In this document: positions 1 to 7,750 of the stretch, piece by piece
Layout of the letters: every line of letters begins with the position of its first letter
Numbering within the stretch: the stretch's first letter is position 1
Assembly (NCBI RefSeq): GCF_000622145.1
Contig: NZ_JHWH01000025.1
Coordinates: 40,364 to 81,187 of the forward strand
From: Paracoccus yeei ATCC BAA-599
GTDB taxonomy: Bacteria; Pseudomonadota; Alphaproteobacteria; Rhodobacterales; Rhodobacteraceae
Length of the DNA stretch: 40,824 nt
Direction: 5' to 3'
Program-made: the position numbers and the translations under genes
Notes under the pieces: model-generated
The model's database searches: none
Told to the model about the DNA's origin: nothing
The model's input: the letters and a program-made list of their open reading frames with translations, nothing else

Positions 1-293
1 GCGCTCGACCCGAAACTGTCGGCCGAAAAGCGCGTGCCAGCGGTAATGCACCTCAACAAATTGCCCGACATGGGCAGAATGAACGGGTGATGACCATCAC
101 CCGCAAGAACAGCCTCTTCGCTGGCTCGGACGGCGGTGGCCGCACATGGGCCACCATCGCCACCCTCCTGCAGACCTGCAAGATGAACAACGTCGATCCT
201 ACGGCCTGGCTGACGCAGACCCTCGAACGCATCGCCAACCAATGGCCGAGCGCCAAAATCGACGTCCTCATGCCTTGGAACTACACGCCCTGA
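1..293 (+). pseudogene. IS66-family transposase, 3' remnant
   Basis: The frame read from 87 (GTG) to the stop at 291-293 encodes a typical IS66 transposase C-terminus: RKNSLFAGSDGGGRTWA, then WLTQTLERIANQWPSAKID and the terminal LMPWNY. Only about 68 residues of a protein that is normally around 500 are present. The first 86 bases do not read as IS66 in any frame I can recognise: frame 1 stays open to a stop at 88-90 and frame 3 is open but unlike the family. The catalytic core would lie to the left of the window or has been lost. I therefore call a fragment of an insertion element, not a working transposase. Identification of the tail is by family recall and is strong. Confidence 0.75.
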
Positions 294-331
294 ACGGCAT
301 CAGCTTCCCGCTTACCCACAAGCTGGCAAGA

Positions 332-360
332 GGCGGCGATCGGGTAATCCGGTCGCCGCC
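332..360. terminator. Strong hairpin between IS66 remnant and lipoprotein gene
   Basis: GGCGGCGATCGG (332-343) pairs with CCGGTCGCCGCC (349-360) around the loop GTAAT: a 12-bp stem with a single T/G mismatch. It lies between two converging genes, the IS66 remnant (+) and the lipoprotein gene (-), so it could end transcription from both sides. No clear T-run follows on either strand, so intrinsic termination is an inference. Confidence 0.5.
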
Positions 361-380
361 TTCTAGTAAATCCCGCAATT

Positions 381-662
381 TCAAAGCCCGGAATAAAGCG
401 CTGGCACGGTTGAGAGCACTTGCCCCGAGGCATTCATCAGCAAGAAAGCGCCAGGCTGCAGTTCCCAATGCTGGCTGTCCTCGGGTTCTGGCAAAGCGTG
501 ATTGTGATGGTCGACCCGTACGCTCTGTCCGCTGCGTATCACAAGCCCACCACTCAGCGGCTCTGCACCCTCGGGATAGCGGTAAATATGTGCCGTCGGT
601 TCATCCTTCTCTGAGCAGGCAACCAGTACGGCGAGCATAGCAAGAATGGGAATGGCTTTCAC
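381..662 (-). CDS. Small hypothetical lipoprotein, last gene of the macAB unit
   Basis: A 93-residue protein starting at GTG, preceded by AAGGAAAGAAA as ribosome site. Residues 1-15 form a short hydrophobic signal (AIPILAMLAVLVA) ending in the lipobox LVAC, so Cys16 should be lipidated and the protein anchored in a membrane facing the periplasm. The mature part (about 78 residues) has no fold I recognise; it contains a His-rich stretch (VDHHNHALPEPE). It begins 21 bases after the macB stop, on the same strand, so it is probably co-transcribed with macA-macB. A role as accessory to the pump is inference from position only. Confidence 0.6.
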   Translation of the reverse strand: MKAIPILAMLAVLVACSEKDEPTAHIYRYPEGAEPLSGGLVIRSGQSVRVDHHNHALPEPEDSQHWELQPGAFLLMNASGQVLSTVPALYSGL

Positions 663-683
663 TTTCTTTCCTTTTTCATCGAT

Positions 684-2633
684 TTAACCTTTTGCAAGAG
701 CGTTGATAGGGTCCAGGCGTGAAGCATTCACGGCCGGGACATATCCGAAGACGAGCCCAATGGCGGAAGAGCTTGCCAGGGCTACCACCATGGAGAGGGG
801 GGAATAGACCAGGGTGAAATTGCTGCTGAACCGCTCGAAGGCCAAGCCAAAGCCAAGCGCGGCCAGGATGCCGGCCAAGCCGCCGATGACGCAGACAAGC
901 ACCGCCTCGGTCAGGAATTGCGCTTGGATGTCAGCGCGCCGGGCTCCCACCGCCATGCGCAGCCCGATCTCGCCGATGCGCTCGGTGACCGAGACCAGCA
1001 TGATGTTCATCACCCCGACGCCGCCGACCAGCAGCGAGATGATGGCGATGGCTGAAATCAGCAGCGTTAGGGTCTGGGTAGTTGCGATGATGGACTGGCG
1101 AATCTCGTCGTTGTTGACGACAAAGAAATCCTTGATGCCGTGGCGCCGGGTCAGGAATTCGGTGACCGATTGCTCGGCCAGCGCCATATCCACGTTGTCA
1201 TGCACGCGTAGCGTCAGGCCACTGACGCTGGTGGTGCCTAGGTAGCGCGCCTGCACCGTGGTATAGGGCGCATAGACCCCCAGGCTGGTGCTACCGCCGG
1301 GACCGCGGCTCTGCACCTCGGCCACGCCGATCACCCGCAGCGGCACCTTGCCCGCCATAAAGATCCGCCCCAGCGCCTTGCCCTCCTTGCCGAACAGGCT
1401 CTGGCGGGTGTTCTCGTCGATGACGACGTTCTGGCTCATCGCCGCGACGTCAGCTTCGTCGAAGGCGCGGCCGCGGGTCAGCCTGACGCCGGCGACGTCG
1501 AAATACTGGTCGCCCACGCCGCTGATTTGGGCGCTGGCCTCGACCGCGCCGTAGCGCAGCGTCTCGGTCGCGCTAACCGTAGGGCTGACCGACGCGACAT
1601 AGGACTGCCGCGCCAGCGCATGGCCGTCGGCCATGACCAGCGTGGTCACGCGACCCGAGCGCATGTCGCCGAAATCCCGCCCAGGCATAATCTGCAGGGT
1701 ATTCGTCCCTAGGCCCGAGATGTTCTGCAGCACGCGCTGGCGGGAACCTTCGCCAAGCGCCACCACCGAGACCACCGAAGCAATGCCGATGATGATGCCC
1801 AGCATGGTCAGGAAGCTGCGCAGCTTGTGGGCGCGCAAGGCCAGCACTGCCATCCGCAGCGTCTCGGCCAGCCGTCCAACCGCCAGCACGGCCGCGCGAT
1901 CCGCCGCGGCGGGAACCCGCGCGGGGGCCGCTGCCGGACTCCCGGCGCCGCCGCTGCGGTCCGAGACGATGCGGCCGTCGGCAATCTCGACCACGCGGCG
2001 GGCGCGGGTGGCGATCTTGGGATCGTGGGTGACGATGACCACGGTGCGGCCTTCGGAGTTCAACTCGTCCAGGATGGCCAGCACTTCCTCGCCGCTACGG
2101 CTGTCCAGCGCCCCAGTGGGTTCGTCAGCCAGGATCACCCGTGCGTCGTTGACCAGCGCCCGCGCGATCGAGACCCGCTGCTGCTGACCGCCCGAAAGCT
2201 GGCCGGGCCGATGCTCCAAACGCTCGCCCATGCCCAGCCGGCCCAGCAGGCCGCACGCTTTATCGCGCCGCGCCTCGGACGACCGGCCGCGATAGATCGC
2301 CGGCACCTCCACATTCCCCAGCGCCGTCATCTCGGCCAACAGGTGGTAGCGCTGGAAGATAAAGCCAAAGAACTCGCGCCTGAGCGCCGCCAGCTCGCCC
2401 GCGCCGAGCCGCGAAACCTCGCGCCCGGCCAACCGGTAACTGCCCGAACTGGGCCGGTCGAGGCAGCCGAGGATGTTCATCAGCGTCGACTTGCCCGAGC
2501 CCGAGGGGCCTATTATGGCGACGAACTCGCCCTGCGCGATGTCGAGGTCGATGTCCCTGAGCACCCGCAGCACGCCGTCGCCCGAGGGGTATTCGCGGCC
2601 GGCGCCGCGAAGCCGGATCAGCGGCTCGCCCAT
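684..2633 (-). CDS. macB: MacB-type ABC transporter, fused ATPase and permease
   Basis: A 649-residue protein with the MacB layout. The N-terminal ATPase has Walker A GPSGSGKST (42-50), signature LSGGQQQRV (146-153) and Walker B ILADEP (about 167-172). After a linker comes the first membrane segment (LTMLGIIIGIASVVSVVAL, near 275), a large periplasmic domain, and three C-terminal membrane segments with the FtsX-like motif GEIGLRMAVGARR. Members couple ATP hydrolysis to export of macrolides, peptides or lipoprotein-like substrates from the periplasm through a TolC-type outer membrane channel. The start lies two bases after the macA stop, so the genes are translationally close. No TolC gene is visible here. 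The substrate cannot be told from sequence; it could equally be a MacB homologue for a siderophore or peptide. Confidence 0.85.
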   Translation of the reverse strand: MGEPLIRLRGAGREYPSGDGVLRVLRDIDLDIAQGEFVAIIGPSGSGKSTLMNILGCLDRPSSGSYRLAGREVSRLGAGELAALRREFFGFIFQRYHLLAEMTALGNVEVPAIYRGRSSEARRDKACGLLGRLGMGERLEHRPGQLSGGQQQRVSIARALVNDARVILADEPTGALDSRSGEEVLAILDELNSEGRTVVIVTHDPKIATRARRVVEIADGRIVSDRSGGAGSPAAAPARVPAAADRAAVLAVGRLAETLRMAVLALRAHKLRSFLTMLGIIIGIASVVSVVALGEGSRQRVLQNISGLGTNTLQIMPGRDFGDMRSGRVTTLVMADGHALARQSYVASVSPTVSATETLRYGAVEASAQISGVGDQYFDVAGVRLTRGRAFDEADVAAMSQNVVIDENTRQSLFGKEGKALGRIFMAGKVPLRVIGVAEVQSRGPGGSTSLGVYAPYTTVQARYLGTTSVSGLTLRVHDNVDMALAEQSVTEFLTRRHGIKDFFVVNNDEIRQSIIATTQTLTLLISAIAIISLLVGGVGVMNIMLVSVTERIGEIGLRMAVGARRADIQAQFLTEAVLVCVIGGLAGILAALGFGLAFERFSSNFTLVYSPLSMVVALASSSAIGLVFGYVPAVNASRLDPINALAKG

Positions 2634-2635
2634 GC

Positions 2636-3859
2636 TCAGCCCCCCATCGGAGGCGGGCCCATCATGCCGCGTCCCCCGCCGGTTCCGCCGCCGCCCGACA
2701 TCGACATACCCACTGCCTGCTCGCCCATCACCACGTGCTCGCCCTCATTGAGGCCCGAGATCACCTCGGCCACCACCTTGTCGTTTAGGCCGATGCCAAC
2801 ATTGCGGCTCTCGACACTGCCGTCGCGCGCCAGCACGCGCACCTTGTAGCTGCCGTCGCCGTTGCGCTGGCCGAGCGCCAGGGCTGGGACGGTCAGAACG
2901 TCCTGCGCCTCGCCCAGCAGGATGCTGACCTGTGCGGTCATGTAGCTGCGCAGGTTGCCGTCCGGGTTCTCCACTGGAACGATGCCGATGTAGTAAACCG
3001 CCTCGCTGTCGCTATCGGCAGTGGTGTCGGGATTGATCAGGCTGTCGTTGACGATGGCCTGCGGCGCCGGGGCGATCGATTCCAGCGCGCCCTGATAGGT
3101 GCGGCCACTGTCGTCCAGCAAGCTGAAGCGCACCTTCTGCTCCGGCTTCACCTTGCCGATGTCGGCCTCGGAAATTTCGGCATGGACATTCATTCGGGCC
3201 AGATCGCCTAGCACCGCGATGGTCGGCGAGCTTTGCGCTGAGTTAACAGTCTGGCCAGCCTGGTTGACGATGGCCAGCACCGTGCCGGCGCTGGGGGCAG
3301 TGATGCGAGTATAGTCCAGGTTGGCCCGCGCGGTCTCGATGGCGACCTCGGCCTCGGCGGTCTGTGCCTCGAGCGCGGCGATCTGGGCATGGGCGACCTC
3401 GACATCCTGCTCGGCGGTGTCGAAGTCGCTGCGGGAGGAGGCGGCCGAGCGGATCAGATTCTGCTGCCGGGCGAGCATCTTTTCCGCCAACGCCAGCACC
3501 GCCCGCTTCTCGACCAGTTGAGCCTTGATGTTGGCGAGCGCCGCCTCGGCCTTGCGCAGGTCGTTTCTTTGCGTGACCGAGTCGATCTCGGCGATCAGGT
3601 CGCCCTGCCCTACCCGGTCGCCAACCTTGACCGCCAGCGCGGTGATCCGCCCCGAGACCTGCGCCCCCACCGCAACCAGGTTCGAGGGCTTGAGCCGACC
3701 CTCGGCCAGCACCGAGACCTCAACCGAGCCGCGCGCCACCGGCGCGGTCAGGTAGGCTGGCGCGGCGGCGCTGCCCGGCGTGATGCCAGTCAGGCGCAAC
3801 GCCGGGACCCCGCCCAGCAGGACGGCCACGATCAGCGCGACTGTCACGGGCTTTCGCAT
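2636..3859 (-). CDS. macA: MacA-type periplasmic adaptor (membrane fusion protein)
   Basis: A 407-residue HlyD/RND-type adaptor. It starts with one membrane anchor (VTVALIVAVLLGGVPAL), followed by a biotinyl-lipoyl half (VSGRITALAVKVGDRVGQGDLIAEID), a long helical hairpin (about residues 100-180, rich in A, E, Q and R) and the second lipoyl half (YTRITAPSAGTVLAIVNQAGQTVN). It would bridge MacB and an outer membrane channel. The ATG is preceded by GGAAAG at suitable distance. Odd point: the C-terminus is a low-complexity tail rich in Gly and Met after EHVVMGEQAVGMSM, ending in GMMGPPPMGG. First gene of the macA-macB-lipoprotein unit. Confidence 0.85.
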   Translation of the reverse strand: MRKPVTVALIVAVLLGGVPALRLTGITPGSAAAPAYLTAPVARGSVEVSVLAEGRLKPSNLVAVGAQVSGRITALAVKVGDRVGQGDLIAEIDSVTQRNDLRKAEAALANIKAQLVEKRAVLALAEKMLARQQNLIRSAASSRSDFDTAEQDVEVAHAQIAALEAQTAEAEVAIETARANLDYTRITAPSAGTVLAIVNQAGQTVNSAQSSPTIAVLGDLARMNVHAEISEADIGKVKPEQKVRFSLLDDSGRTYQGALESIAPAPQAIVNDSLINPDTTADSDSEAVYYIGIVPVENPDGNLRSYMTAQVSILLGEAQDVLTVPALALGQRNGDGSYKVRVLARDGSVESRNVGIGLNDKVVAEVISGLNEGEHVVMGEQAVGMSMSGGGGTGGGRGMMGPPPMGG

Positions 3860-4134
3860 CGGATGTCTTTCCTTGCTTCAGGCGATTCGAACCAGGATCA
3901 GAACTGTGCCGGGTTCCCTAGCCCGCGATCAAAATAGCTGCTGGCTGTTTCCACCGTTGGTCCTGTCTGTGTCGGGAGGTTTCCGCCGATGCCCAATTTG
4001 TAACGAAAGGCTTCCCTGCGCCTGCCCGAAACAATTCCTTACAAACCTCCGCGTGCGCCGGGGCAATTGTGGGACATCATATTTGTGGACGGCGGCGGAA
4101 TGCGGCCCGAGGGCAGGTGACAGGACGCGTGGCC

Positions 4135-5082
4135 ATGACCAGCGAAACCCTTGCCGAGCCCCACGGCGCGATTTGCATGCCGCGCGCAGGCGACGCGGAC
4201 GCTGACACCGGCACGCGGCGGATGGAGCCGGTCTCGTTCAGCCTGATCGAGTTCGGAGGCGAAAGGCTGGTTTTTCGGTTGGTCGATGCCCGCGGCGAAC
4301 TGCTGAATCTGCTTCTGAACCCTGCGGTCGCCGGCACCGTGCTCGACAGCATCGCCTGGTCTAAATCCTTGCCGGCCCAGGAATCCGGTAGCAGCGCCTG
4401 GCGAAGGACAGGTTGGATGACGCTGGAGCACAGCCACGGCTGGCTGACACGGCTGCGGCCGGTCGAGGCTTGGCTTCATCTGCTGCTGGGCGCTTGGCGG
4501 ATGCGTGGTGTTTGCATTCCGCCCTTCGCACCCCAGCCCGGAGCGCTGCTAGATCGCCGAGGAGCGGGGATCGACATAGAAGATGTGGTCGCCCACCAGA
4601 CGGACGCGGACCATGCTCGACGCCCAGTCGGGGGTGACGGCCTTGGCGTGATAATGATCCGCCCCCTTCAGTTCGGGCATCGGACCCTCGATCATGACGC
4701 GGGCGGCAAGGCGCACGGCCTTTTTCCAGGCCCTCATGTCGTCGATCGGCGGATAATCGTAGCGCGAGGTCATGAAGCTGAACTGCCTCGGAACGACGAT
4801 GTCGCAGGCCGTATCGCCCCAACGCCGCGACAGAGCCGCGCGCTGCAGGATGACCGAGGCGATGGCCCGCTGGCCGAAGTCGTCCTGGTTTCGGGCCTCG
4901 TGATAGATGGCGACGGCGATGCAGGACAGGTCGCTTGCATTGCGCAGAGAGGCCGGCGGCGGCGGAATGCGGGCGCCCCGTGCGATCTGCCCCGCCGTCG
5001 CGGGCCGCGCAAATGGCCGGTCCGTCCCGATCCCGGTCGGCCGCATCGCCGGCCGGGCGGCGGTTTCGGGCAGCGGCCCTGA
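4135..5082 (+). CDS. Doubtful hypothetical ORF; only its first part looks coding
   Basis: From ATG 4135 (AGGACG upstream) an open frame begins MTSETLAEPHGAICMPRAGD and includes VSFSLIEFGGERLVFRLVDA, RGELLNLLLNPAVAGTVLD. Codon third positions are mostly G or C over roughly the first 75 codons, as in a real gene, then become less regular after about 4360. The frame stays open to 5082, but from 4549 it runs antisense to the well-supported cell wall hydrolase gene, so the true product is probably shorter or the gene is a remnant whose 3' part was lost. I recognise no family. The stop given is simply where the frame closes. Confidence 0.3.
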   Translation: MTSETLAEPHGAICMPRAGDADADTGTRRMEPVSFSLIEFGGERLVFRLVDARGELLNLLLNPAVAGTVLDSIAWSKSLPAQESGSSAWRRTGWMTLEHSHGWLTRLRPVEAWLHLLLGAWRMRGVCIPPFAPQPGALLDRRGAGIDIEDVVAHQTDADHARRPVGGDGLGVIMIRPLQFGHRTLDHDAGGKAHGLFPGPHVVDRRIIVARGHEAELPRNDDVAGRIAPTPRQSRALQDDRGDGPLAEVVLVSGLVIDGDGDAGQVACIAQRGRRRRNAGAPCDLPRRRGPRKWPVRPDPGRPHRRPGGGFGQRP

Positions 5083-5289
5083 CCGCATCAGCGCCCGGTC
5101 GGCGCGATCGAAGGCCGCGCCCAAGGCCTGAAAGCCGGTCGCCGGGGCTTGCGGCTGAGCTTGCGGGACAGCGTGGGCCGGGGCCGCGCCATCGGTCCCG
5201 GACTGCACCGGATGGCGTCCGGGGTCCGGGGCCCCTGCCCCCCAGGCGGCGGCGAAAGCGACGGCCGTGACGAGAACCGTTCGGATCAT
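4549..5289 (-). CDS. SleB-family cell wall hydrolase, exported
   Basis: A 246-residue protein: signal peptide (about 1-20), a Pro/Ala-rich linker to about residue 115, and a C-terminal hydrolase domain of the SleB/Hydrolase_2 family. Diagnostic stretches are CIAVAIYHEARNQ (Glu as likely catalytic residue), GQRAIASVILQRA, CDIVVPRQFSFM and DHYHAKAVTPDWA. In Gram-negative bacteria these proteins act on periplasmic peptidoglycan, probably as lytic transglycosylases or amidases. The ATG has GGAGAAG upstream. A GGAAC-N17-CGTT promoter lies 27 bases before the start, pointing to general stress control. It is monocistronic as far as can be seen. Confidence 0.85.
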   Translation of the reverse strand: MIRTVLVTAVAFAAAWGAGAPDPGRHPVQSGTDGAAPAHAVPQAQPQAPATGFQALGAAFDRADRALMRSGPLPETAARPAMRPTGIGTDRPFARPATAGQIARGARIPPPPASLRNASDLSCIAVAIYHEARNQDDFGQRAIASVILQRAALSRRWGDTACDIVVPRQFSFMTSRYDYPPIDDMRAWKKAVRLAARVMIEGPMPELKGADHYHAKAVTPDWASSMVRVRLVGDHIFYVDPRSSAI

Positions 5290-5315
5290 CGGGCTTCTCC
5301 TTCGGTTGGTTCAGG

Positions 5316-5341
5316 AACGGCGCCAGGGGCAAAACCGTTCC
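5316..5341 (-). promoter_or_regulatory. EcfG-type general stress promoter for the cell wall hydrolase gene
   Basis: On the minus strand GGAAC (5341-5337) is followed by 17 bases and then CGTT (5319-5316), the classical -35/-10 pattern of alphaproteobacterial EcfG sigma factors. The -10 element ends 26 bases before the ATG at 5289, leaving room for a short leader with the GGAGAAG ribosome site. Because the element is flanked symmetrically (GGAACGG...CCGTTCC), the plus strand also reads GGAAC-N17-CGTT, but no gene follows it there. Confidence 0.6.
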
Positions 5342-5564
5342 GAAACGCGCGTCGGAAAGCCAAGGCCGGGCGGCGCTGCGGGCGGCCCGGACAAGCCGCT
5401 CCGTGACCGTGCGATAGACGGCCTGTCTGCGTCAGCCTGACGGATCAGCGGCTGCGATAGAGCTTTTCCTCGTCGCGGCCAGGGGAACCGGCGATACGGT
5501 CAGCAGCATCCCGGCCCACCGCAACTTCCCGCTGCCGCGCGACCCCGTCCTTTGTGCAACGCGC

Positions 5565-5987
5565 TCACGGTTCGGCATAGCCCAGGGCGCGCACCTTCAG
5601 CCCGTGCGCCTCGGGGTCCTCGCGAAAGAACAGGCCGCCACGGCGCTCCGAGTTGCCGGGGACGTAGTCGAGCGTGACCTGGCTGGTGGCAATCACACGC
5701 TCGCCGTCCAGCAACTCTCCCTCGATCTGGACGGCGGCGGCGGTAGCGGCCGACAGGTTCCGCGCCGCGACCTCGACAAGCCAGCCATCGGCCGACGGGA
5801 CGATCCGCTGGACATCCACCTTGATCGCGGGACGCTCCTCTCCCGTGCTTTTCCATGCCTGCCAGCCGATGAACCCCAGCATCGCCACGGTCAGGACAAG
5901 CCCGATGCCCGCCGCGATCCATTCGAGGGCCGGGGTTCCGCTGTCCTGCCGCTTGTCTTGCTGATCCGACACCTGCCGATGCTCCAT
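5565..5987 (-). CDS. TIGR02588 family protein, single membrane anchor
   Basis: A protein of about 140 residues with one N-terminal membrane segment (WIAAGIGLVLTVAMLGFIGW) and a soluble, probably periplasmic beta-rich domain (VEVAARNLSAATAAAVQIEG, ERRGGLFFREDPEAHGL). This matches, by recall, the conserved hypothetical family TIGR02588, which occurs next to TIGR02587 proteins. The ATG at 5987 lies ten bases after the stop of the TIGR02587 gene; a GTG at 5972 with GGAG upstream is an alternative. Function unknown. Co-transcription with the upstream gene from the EcfG-like promoter is likely. Confidence 0.65.
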   Translation of the reverse strand: MEHRQVSDQQDKRQDSGTPALEWIAAGIGLVLTVAMLGFIGWQAWKSTGEERPAIKVDVQRIVPSADGWLVEVAARNLSAATAAAVQIEGELLDGERVIATSQVTLDYVPGNSERRGGLFFREDPEAHGLKVRALGYAEP

Positions 5988-5997
5988 TCCTGTTGTC

Positions 5998-6837
5998 TCA
6001 CACGACCAGCCGAGCCAGCGCGGCGCCAAGCGCCGACGGGAAGCCCAGCACGGCCGTCATCATGGCGACCTGCCCCATGCCCACGCCGTCGAGGCGTCCA
6101 AACGTCCAAAGCACATATACGCTGACCAGCAGCGCGATCCCGTAGCCGGCGATGCTGTAGCCGAAAAAGGTCCGCCAGAAGCCGCCGTCGCCCGGCAGCT
6201 CTTCCTGGCCCGAAAAGTCCAGCGAATAAACGAAGGCGTGCAGCGCCAGAATCGAGACGACCACCAAGGCCAAGCCATGCCAGGGCGTCATCAGGAACGA
6301 GATCAGGATCATCTCCTCGGTCGGTGCGACATTGAAGGCCAGAAACAGCGCCCCTGCCAGCATGAGAAACAGCTGACCCGCATAGCCGTCCGCGGCTTTC
6401 TCCTCTTCCTCCTCGTTATCGCCGAGCTGGCTGCGCGCGGCCATGGCGCCGACGCTGGCGGGAACGGCCTGAACGGCGATCTTGCCGACGATTTCGCTGA
6501 GCGGCATGTCCCAGGTGATGATCCCGAACAGCGCCAGAAGCGCGGCCGAGCAGATCGTGCCGACGCCATAGGCTGCGAAGGCGTCAAGCGCATCTTCCTT
6601 GAGGCGGAAGGTCTTTCGAAACCCGGCAAAGCAGGACAGCCCGAACAGGATGACAAGGTTCAGCGTCAGGAACACCAGAAGCCGCAGGGGGTCGATGTAG
6701 AAGCCCAGCCACCACATCTCCATCGTCATCAGAAGCGGGAACGCGAAAATCACCGCGCCGCCGAATGCGCGCATCAGATCGACGGCATATTCCCGGTTCG
6801 AGGGAGCCCTTCGTTCAGCATCGGCCCGTGCGGTCAA
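5998..6837 (-). CDS. TIGR02587 family integral membrane protein
   Basis: A polytopic membrane protein with around seven to eight hydrophobic segments, for example GAVIFAFPLLMTMEMWWLGF, LLVFLTLNLVILFGLSCF, LFLMLAGALFLAFNV and GLALVVVSILALHAFVY. A central acidic loop (DNEEEEEKAADGY) lies between segments. Recognised by recall as TIGR02587, a family of unknown function paired with TIGR02588. The frame is open from TTG 6855, but that codon has no ribosome site; TTG 6837 is preceded by GAAAGG at 8-9 bases and leaves a sensible leader after the promoter at 6874-6899, so I prefer it. Start uncertain. Confidence 0.7.
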   Translation of the reverse strand: MTARADAERRAPSNREYAVDLMRAFGGAVIFAFPLLMTMEMWWLGFYIDPLRLLVFLTLNLVILFGLSCFAGFRKTFRLKEDALDAFAAYGVGTICSAALLALFGIITWDMPLSEIVGKIAVQAVPASVGAMAARSQLGDNEEEEEKAADGYAGQLFLMLAGALFLAFNVAPTEEMILISFLMTPWHGLALVVVSILALHAFVYSLDFSGQEELPGDGGFWRTFFGYSIAGYGIALLVSVYVLWTFGRLDGVGMGQVAMMTAVLGFPSALGAALARLVV

Positions 6838-6873
6838 TTCGTCTGCCTTTCTCAAGGGTCAAGATGGTCTCTC

Positions 6874-6899
6874 AACGAATTGGCTGCCAGGCATGTTCC
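6874..6899 (-). promoter_or_regulatory. EcfG-type general stress promoter for the TIGR02587/02588 pair
   Basis: Minus strand: GGAAC (6899-6895), 17-base spacer, CGTT (6877-6874). This is the same element and the same spacing as upstream of the neighbouring cell wall hydrolase gene. The -10 box ends 19 bases before TTG 6855 and 36 bases before TTG 6837. Confidence 0.6.
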
Positions 6900-7045
6900 C
6901 GTAAGGAATTGAAAAAATACATCAATGGGAAAGCAGGCGCGTTGTCGCAGCAGGAGGCCGCCTGCCGCAGCATCGAAAGCTGGGCGATGCCCACCTTGCA
7001 CAGTGTTCGAAGATAAGGCCTGCGGCGTGCCCAGTCAGTCCAATC

Positions 7046-7064
7046 GGCAGGGCAGCGTCCTGCC
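7046..7064 (-). terminator. Weak hairpin just after the ECF operon
   Basis: GGCAGG (7046-7051) and CCTGCC (7059-7064) form a six-base stem with a seven-base loop, nine bases past the stop of the last ECF gene. No T-run follows on the minus strand, so it is a weak candidate for a terminator or 3' stabilising structure. The rest of 6900-7072 shows nothing I can name. Confidence 0.3.
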
Positions 7065-7072
7065 TACCTTCG

Positions 7073-7750
7073 TCATCCTCCGGGCCAATCTTTGCAGGCG
7101 CGGACCTCCACCCCAGTCTGCGACACCAGCAGCAGGTGGCTGGCGATCCGCCGGGCGAAATCCGTATCATGGGTCACGGCCAGCACGGTCGTGCCGAGAA
7201 CGGTTTCGGACTGGATCAGCCGCTCGAGAAAACCGCGGTTGAGCCGGTCGAGCCCGCGCTGCGCCTCGTCCAGCAGCAAGAGGCGCGGGCGATGGGCGAC
7301 GGCTGCCGCCAGGGCCACAAGGCGCCGCTGGCCCGCATCCAGGTCCAGGGGATGGCACGGGGCCAGATCCGCGATGCCCAGCCGTTCAAGCGCGCCCTGT
7401 GCCAGCATCCCGGGATCGGCAAGGCCGAGGGTCCGGGCGCCCAGGGCGACCTCGTCGATCACCCGCGCCCGCAGGAACTGGCGGTCGGAGGATTGCGCCA
7501 CCATGCCGACCAGCCGCGCGACATCCCGCGCCAGGGCGCGGGACAGGTCAAGCCCGGCGACCCGGATACGGCCCCGCAGCGGACGCTCCAGGCCTGACAG
7601 CAGACGCAGCAGGCTGCTTTTGCCCCGGCCATTCGGCCCCAGCACCGCCAGGCCCGTGCCGGCGCGCAGGCTGAGGTCCAGTCCCGAGAACAGCAGCGGC
7701 TGGCCCGGATAGCCGAAACTCAGCCCCTCGATCTCGACGCCGGCGGTCAT
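7073..7750 (-). CDS. ECF transporter ATPase, second subunit
   Basis: A 225-residue ABC ATPase. Walker A is GPNGRGKSS, the Q-loop region VGMVAQSSDRQF, Walker B LLLLDEAQRGLD and the H-loop VTHD. The signature motif is unusual: where LSGGQ is expected it reads LDLDAGQRR, so the LSGG part is not conserved. In ECF modules two different ATPases pair; a degenerate signature in one of them means one of the two composite ATP sites may be weak. Overlaps the upstream ATPase gene by four bases (ATGA). Last gene of the operon. Confidence 0.8.
   Translation of the reverse strand: MTAGVEIEGLSFGYPGQPLLFSGLDLSLRAGTGLAVLGPNGRGKSSLLRLLSGLERPLRGRIRVAGLDLSRALARDVARLVGMVAQSSDRQFLRARVIDEVALGARTLGLADPGMLAQGALERLGIADLAPCHPLDLDAGQRRLVALAAAVAHRPRLLLLDEAQRGLDRLNRGFLERLIQSETVLGTTVLAVTHDTDFARRIASHLLLVSQTGVEVRACKDWPGG

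Noticed and set aside
3875..3930. GGAAC upstream of macA as a third EcfG promoter
   Set aside because: Seventeen bases after GGAAC the sequence is CTGG, not CGTT, so the -10 element is absent.
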